A DNA stretch of 64,000 nucleotides, from the NCBI GenBank assembly GCA_013398955.1, contig VWPU01014050.1:1-64000 (forward strand). Reading direction: 5' to 3'. The translations under genes and the position numbers were made by a program. Shown piece after piece: positions 58,971 through 64,000 of the stretch; the first letter of the stretch is position 1; each line of letters starts with the position of its first letter. The notes below the pieces were generated by a model. It was not told where the DNA came from. It did not search any database and saw only the letters and a list, made by a program, of their open reading frames with translations. The DNA comes from Callaeas wilsoni (taxonomy: Eukaryota; Chordata; Aves; Passeriformes; Callaeidae).

Positions 58971-61900
58971 TGATATGTATTTACCGCCACACCCTTTTTC
59001 TATCTGTGTATTGATTTATAGTGGCTTTTTCCATGCAGATATGCATATTTTTGTAAAAGATTTAGGATCAAAGCTAAAAAAGCTAAAATGCAGCTTGTGT
59101 CAAAGCAGACATCTACCTCAGTTACCCAAGGAAAGGATCAAAGGCAAGGCAAGGCTTTCTATAAGTTTCTTGTATGGTCAAGAGAAAGAGGTACAAGAGA
59201 TAGGGGGGGTGATCTAGAGTGAATTGGAATTCGTCTTTGAAGGTGTGTATCTCCTAACTAAATGGGGAACATAAAAATGAGGATGCTTGCATTACAGGAA
59301 ATTCAATATCATGCTTAAAACCAGGTGAGCCAAAGCTTTTTACTATCTGTCTGTATCTAAAAGGGAAAATGTACCTTAGACAGAATGACCATCCTTGTGG
59401 TGGTGCTGAGTTTTGTAAGGGTTGAAGTTAAAACAACCCCACTATGTGCTACTCTGGAATACTCACGCTGAATTTTATGGGTATCACTTTCAGTTCACAC
59501 AAAAATGATTCCTAAGCAGATTCAGTGATTTCATTAATTCTTTTACTTGCAAATCATATTCGTAATCTCTGTTATTGAAATGAGATGCTTGATGGCCCAT
59601 TTTTTGATATATGCAACACTAAATTAATCAAAGCAAAGAAAATACATTGTAGGATACAATGTAAAATAGATAAATAGATTATTAGAAGGCCACATGCCCT
59701 TTCCGTAGCTAAATTTGTCATTTATGCAGGTAAAGCATTTTAAAAAATCCCTCCCAAGATATAAGTTTCATTTCAATGGTTTTTTACTGAAGTTCCCATC
59801 TCTTTATCAATGGATTCCTCCTATCTTATGACTTCTTCCTCCCCTAAGGACTTCACTGAGCTCTTGAAGCTGTTTTCTTATGAAGAAATTTGCAAATGTG
59901 TTTATTAACATATTTAGACACTATATTGATCACTTTCTTAACACTCTTGAGAGATTAATCTTTTTTTTTACTCTGTCTTTAGCATCTGTTATCACCTGAA
60001 GTACAAGCTTGAAGGAAATAGATTTTTTGAAGCCCAAATTTACGCCTCCAGAGGATAAAATTAGCCAGAGCATAGTGAAATAAAATTTGTCAAAGGAGAA
60101 TTATGTTGCAAAGCCAGATTTTTGCTTAATGTGTCTGAAAATATCTTAAAGAAAAGTAAATATATGTATTAGATACTGTATCAGCTCTAGTGGCAACAGT
60201 GCCAGATTCTTTTGCATGGCTGTTCACTGGATGTTTGCAAGCTTTCTTATTCCTCATTGGGAAAGCCATAATCAACATTAAATTGATAAACTAATTGTTA
60301 TAACAGCCAGAGACAGTGCTATTTCAAAGAAATCAATTACGTTAGAAGCTTTTCATTTTTCCTACTTATCTTTTGCCTGGTCTGGCTATAATGTAGACAG
60401 ATGCCTCAAGTCAGTTCACAGCAAAATTGTAAATGATGCAAATTACAGCTGCATTTGGGCTATGAAACTCTGAAATAAAGCAAATTCTAGTTCATGCATA
60501 TCCACTGTGCAATTTTCAATGAAAAATTGCTTTCACATGCCTTTATCTTGTATGTCCACAAAGTGGGGAAAAAAAAAAATCTCTGTGGATTGGAGGTTAT
60601 ACTCTGAAAAAATTTGCTGGAGATATTTGAAACAAATCTTTCTGGTGCCTAGCTCTCATAATCCATGCAAATGCCAACATTTTGAGAGATATTTGTAAGT
60701 TGGAGTGTGTTTTTTGTTTTCTTTCATTTTAGGGCTCTGGTTCTTTTAAAGCAGCAGCAGACATGTACCAGTGTGTCTGGAGGAAGTGAAGAAATTTTTT
60801 CTCAGGCTAATTTTGGACTGAGTATTATTAATAGTATTTTGTCTCAAGTTAATTCTACAGTCACTTTATAATTTTTATTATGATAAATACTGTAATCAGC
60901 CAGAAAGTTAAATTTAAGATTAAGGCTCATTAGTTGGAGAGTTTATAATTTAGGATATGTGCGTATGTTTTGCAAAATGAGATTTTCTTACCTAATCACA
61001 GTTGGTCTAAAGTCAAGCATCTACCTAAGTATAAGCATCCCCTCCTGGCAATGGAAAGAGGCACTCATCGTTTAATTGCTCCTAGCGTAGTAGTTAAAGA
61101 TGGATAGGATGCCTCAGAAATCATCTAATTTTTTTTATTATCTCCTGCCACAGCCCAGACTAAGTGGAATACCTTTCATTAGATTGCTGCCTTTCAGCCA
61201 GCAAAAATTATGAGATGTAAATTGTACCCAAGATGCATATGAAAAACTTAAAGGAGAACTGAAGTGCAGGATTTTGGAAGAAGTGTTGGATATGCATGTT
61301 CTTAAAATTCCAACTGTGGTTTCAGAGAGCAGATTTCCATTCTCTTACTTTCTACTTTAAAATCCAGGTGAATTAGCTCAAATCCACTGCACTCAGCAAG
61401 CTGAGAGGGACAAGCTATTTTAAAGCACTAAACACCTGTATAAGACCAGATGGAACACCTCCCTCATTTTATACATGGGTAATTGCAGCAAGGGAACAGC
61501 TGGAAGCCAAAAAGCTGATCTACTCCAATCTCTTTGGAGACCCTCTTGGCAACTCCCTAGTCTTGACTTTGAAGTCATGAGAACATATAAAATACATTGT
61601 GTCCAGTGTCCAGAATATAAGTAACAAATACTGTTCCTTATCTAGCCCAAAGAAGTAGTTGCAATGTCACCCTTTCCTTCTACACAGATTTTATAAATGA
61701 ATAAATGAATGAATTAACTTGCATTATAGTTTAACATTTTGAGAATGCAGGTCTTTTAGAAAAATACTGTGATCTGTAAAACTTCCATATATTGCTATGG
61801 TAACATCTGAAAACTTTCGGTCACCTTGTGATAGATCAAGGCCCCCCTCACCTCAATTCCACAGCCCAGGAGTAGGCTGGTGTATATGATTATCATAGCC

Positions 61901-62411
61901 TCTGTGCTGTGCCAAGCAAGCAGGGAAATAAGCTTCCTTTCCACAGGCTGCAGACTTGAGGAAGCAACACAGTTCTTCCAAGCTTTATAGTGGTGAACTG
62001 GAGAGGTTATTACACTGGTTTTTGTTGCATATCACTTTCACTTTCTTCCATACTGCCACCTTCTCTACCCTTAGACTTCTTCCACGATTGTCCAACAGAG
62101 AAAAAATATGCAAAAAGCTTCCACTTCATTCACATTCTCCCCTACTCAAATCTTCTAAAGTAAGATTAGCTCAGGAATTGTAACACTTTGAAAGAGAAAG
62201 ACAATATAGAATTTCTTCATCTATCAAGTGATAACACTAAATCATTTTGAACTATCATCTTAATAAGTCTTACACTAGGTGGAGATAGTACCACTGGCTG
62301 ATAGAGACACAATGAGATATAGATCTGGTTACAGGAATTTTTTTACAATGTGCATGCTTTCAGCAAGTAATAATTTTTTAAAAATTCTTCTACAAACAGA
62401 TACTTGGAAAA
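58971..62411. other. AT-rich stretch without a recognised gene
   Basis: About 3.4 kb without a nameable repeat. A short (AATG)n run lies near 61697-61712. Frames of 63-80 codons show no motif. Confidence 0.55.
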
Positions 62412-62465
62412 GAATTGTTGGTTTGTTTGTTGGTGGTGGTTTTGGTTTGATTTGGGTTTTTTTCC
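62412..62465 (+). repeat. GGTTT/TTGTTGG low-complexity tract
   Basis: TGTTGGTTTGTTTGTTGGTG, then GTGGTTTTGGTTTGATTTGG and GTTTTTTT. This is the G/T-rich counterpart of the CAAA tracts at 31.4 and 48.4 kb. Confidence 0.75.
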
Positions 62466-62614
62466 CCGTGAAACTGCTTTAAATATGGTTCTGACCTCAA
62501 AGTTCTCACTAGGTTAGATTTTCCCTAGACAAATTAGATGACATTGAATGGCAGTGTTACATTCATCACTGGTGAAGCAGTGATGGTAAGAGTTAGGAAG
62601 CACTGAGAATTTCC

Positions 62615-62638
62615 TAGTAGTAGTAGTAGTAGTAGTAG
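62615..62638 (+). repeat. (TAG)n microsatellite, 8 units
   Basis: An uninterrupted TAG run bounded by TTCC and AAAC. Confidence 0.97.
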
Positions 62639-63443
62639 AAACTACCCGCAGAAAAAGAGGATCACCTCTGACCCTGCCTCCTGCCTGAGGAAAACAAAAT
62701 GATACACAGTTTAAGAAACATGGAATCCACTAAAGAAAAATTCCAAAGATCAAGAAAAATTGCTCAGATCAAGGCCTCTCTTACATGAAACCTCTTCTCT
62801 AACTGGAGGGATTTTCCAATGGCAACTTTTGATGTACCTCATAGGGACAGCACCAACAGATGCAGTGCACTGACTTGTCTCTGACACTGTACGGAAGGTC
62901 CAGCCTTCTTTCCTCACTGTTCTCTTTTATGTGTGTCACCAGTTTTGGATGAAAGAATAAAGATAACTCAGAACATAAATATAAACAGATAGCTCTAAAA
63001 AAAGGGCATCAAAGAATAGCCACTGAAAATAATTGATACAAATATAATTCGGACAACAGCTATGATCGCACATGAATCCTTGAAGTGATAGATAGCCTCT
63101 AACGTTCTTTTATCTAACTGAAAGTCCTAGCAAGTCAGAGAATGTTAAAAAATGTATATTTGACTTCAGTGATTTGACATAAAAAACTTTATAACAATTT
63201 ATCCCTCATAAAATTAGTTAAAACTGACTAATAAAATGCTGCAAATGATCATGCCTTACATGGGACAAGCAGCATACCTTACATGATTTTGTTACGTTCT
63301 CTGAAAGCAGGAAAGCAGGTCAAGATAGTTATAGACAGTTTATAGTTATAGAAATGTATGAAATTGACTTAGTCATGCACCACAGGTTTGAAATTATATG
63401 ACAGAAAAATTTAACTGGGCTGTAAGTGAACAGACTAGGTCAG
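62639..63443. other. No recognised feature
   Basis: AT-rich unique sequence before the SINE. Confidence 0.5.
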
Positions 63444-63592
63444 GGAGATGAGATTAACAGCTGGTCAGAGCATGGTGCTAATACCACCAAGGTTGTGGGT
63501 TCTCTACCCATACAGGCCACTTACTTAGGAGTTGCACTTGATGATCCTTGTGGGTCTCTTCCAACTCAGAATATGTTGTGAATCTGCTGTGA
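63444..63592 (+). mobile_element. tRNA-Ile-derived SINE with CR1-like tail (TguSINE1 type)
   Basis: The head is a decayed tRNA-Ile gene. CTGGTCAGAGCATGGTGCTA, then ATACCACCAAGGTTGTGGGT, carries the anticodon-loop region (CTAATAC, anticodon AAT). TTCTCTACCC is a weakened B box, and the acceptor end is CAGGCCA. The tail is CR1 3'-end sequence: AGTTGCACTTGATGATCCTT, then GTGGGTCTCTTCCAACTCAG and AATATGTTGTGAATCTG. This head-tail combination is the SINE described in passerine birds, mobilised by CR1 machinery. The A box is degraded, so it is neither a working tRNA nor a recent insertion. Confidence 0.88.
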
Positions 63593-64000
63593 ACTAATTA
63601 CTTGGCACTTAGGAAACCTTAGTTCTCTTTGATGTGATTAAGACTATGCTTCTCTCTGTGGACAAAAGCAGATGATTGAAGAAGTGTTAATTTCAGGCAA
63701 GTGCATATGATGCTTTTTCCAAGTATTGTCCCACCTCCATCCATTCTGGGTCTTTTTAAACACATCTTCTGCTTTGGCAAGGGATGTCTTGGGTTTGCCA
63801 CCTGCTAACAACCTCCTGATATTTGTTTCCAGCTTGATTCTTGCATCAGAACACAACCCATAAGATGTGACAGACAGTTGTCAGGGAGCAAGTATCTGAA
63901 GCCCAAAGCAAATCAGGATGTCAGAGGCTACTGTGTCTTTTATCAAGTTGCAATGGCCAGGATTATCTAAGATTAGCAGTGCAAAATAAAATCAAAGCTT
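63593..64000. other. No recognised feature
   Basis: Two 60-70-codon minus frames at 63619-63856 overlap in different frames, with no motif. Confidence 0.5.

Noticed and set aside
63444..63526. A functional tRNA-Ile gene
   Set aside because: The A box is degraded, the B box is altered, stems do not pair well, and the sequence runs straight into a CR1 tail. It is a SINE head.
1..64000. CRISPR arrays, operons, phage or other prokaryotic systems
   Set aside because: No regularly spaced direct repeats, no dense co-directional genes and no ribosome-binding patterns. CR1, avian LTR and SINE show this is bird DNA.

Overview
The window looks like nuclear DNA of a bird, most likely a passerine. It is AT-rich and has no operon-like gene packing. 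The longest open frame is 188 codons. Dispersed repeats are the recognisable content: 5'-truncated CR1 LINEs, pieces of an avian endogenous-retrovirus LTR, and near the right edge a tRNA-Ile-headed SINE with a CR1-type tail of the kind known from passerines (TguSINE1 type). I recognise no intact protein-coding gene and no functional RNA gene. The window is best read as intergenic or deep intronic sequence.

Layout. 1-18 kb is mostly unique AT-rich sequence, with one old antisense CR1 reverse-transcriptase scrap (about 2.5 kb) and a perfect 20-bp palindrome (9.06 kb). 18-25.3 kb is the CR1-rich part: four CR1 copies in both orientations, one abutting the 3' end of an LTR. 28.6-40 kb holds the most exon-like sequence: two small CpG-rich patches (30.8 and 35.4 kb) and several short open stretches bounded by good splice-site consensus. 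None could be matched to a named gene. 45.39-46.13 kb is an LTR split by a later CR1 insertion. 56.2-57.0 kb holds, on the minus strand, a frameshifted relic that resembles a PIF/Harbinger (HARBI1/ALP1-like, DDE_Tnp_4) transposase. 58.7-59.0 kb is an AT-rich TATAGA-type simple-sequence tract. 63.44-63.59 kb is the SINE.

No set of genes working together can be supported. The most interesting leads are the Harbinger-like relic, the nested CR1-in-LTR, and a hypothetical plus-strand transcription unit. That unit would begin at the 30.8-kb CpG patch and continue through phase-compatible exon candidates at 35.3 and 39.7 kb. Short open frames with AG/GT borders are common by chance in 64 kb, so all exon candidates carry low confidence and need RNA-seq or cross-species alignment.
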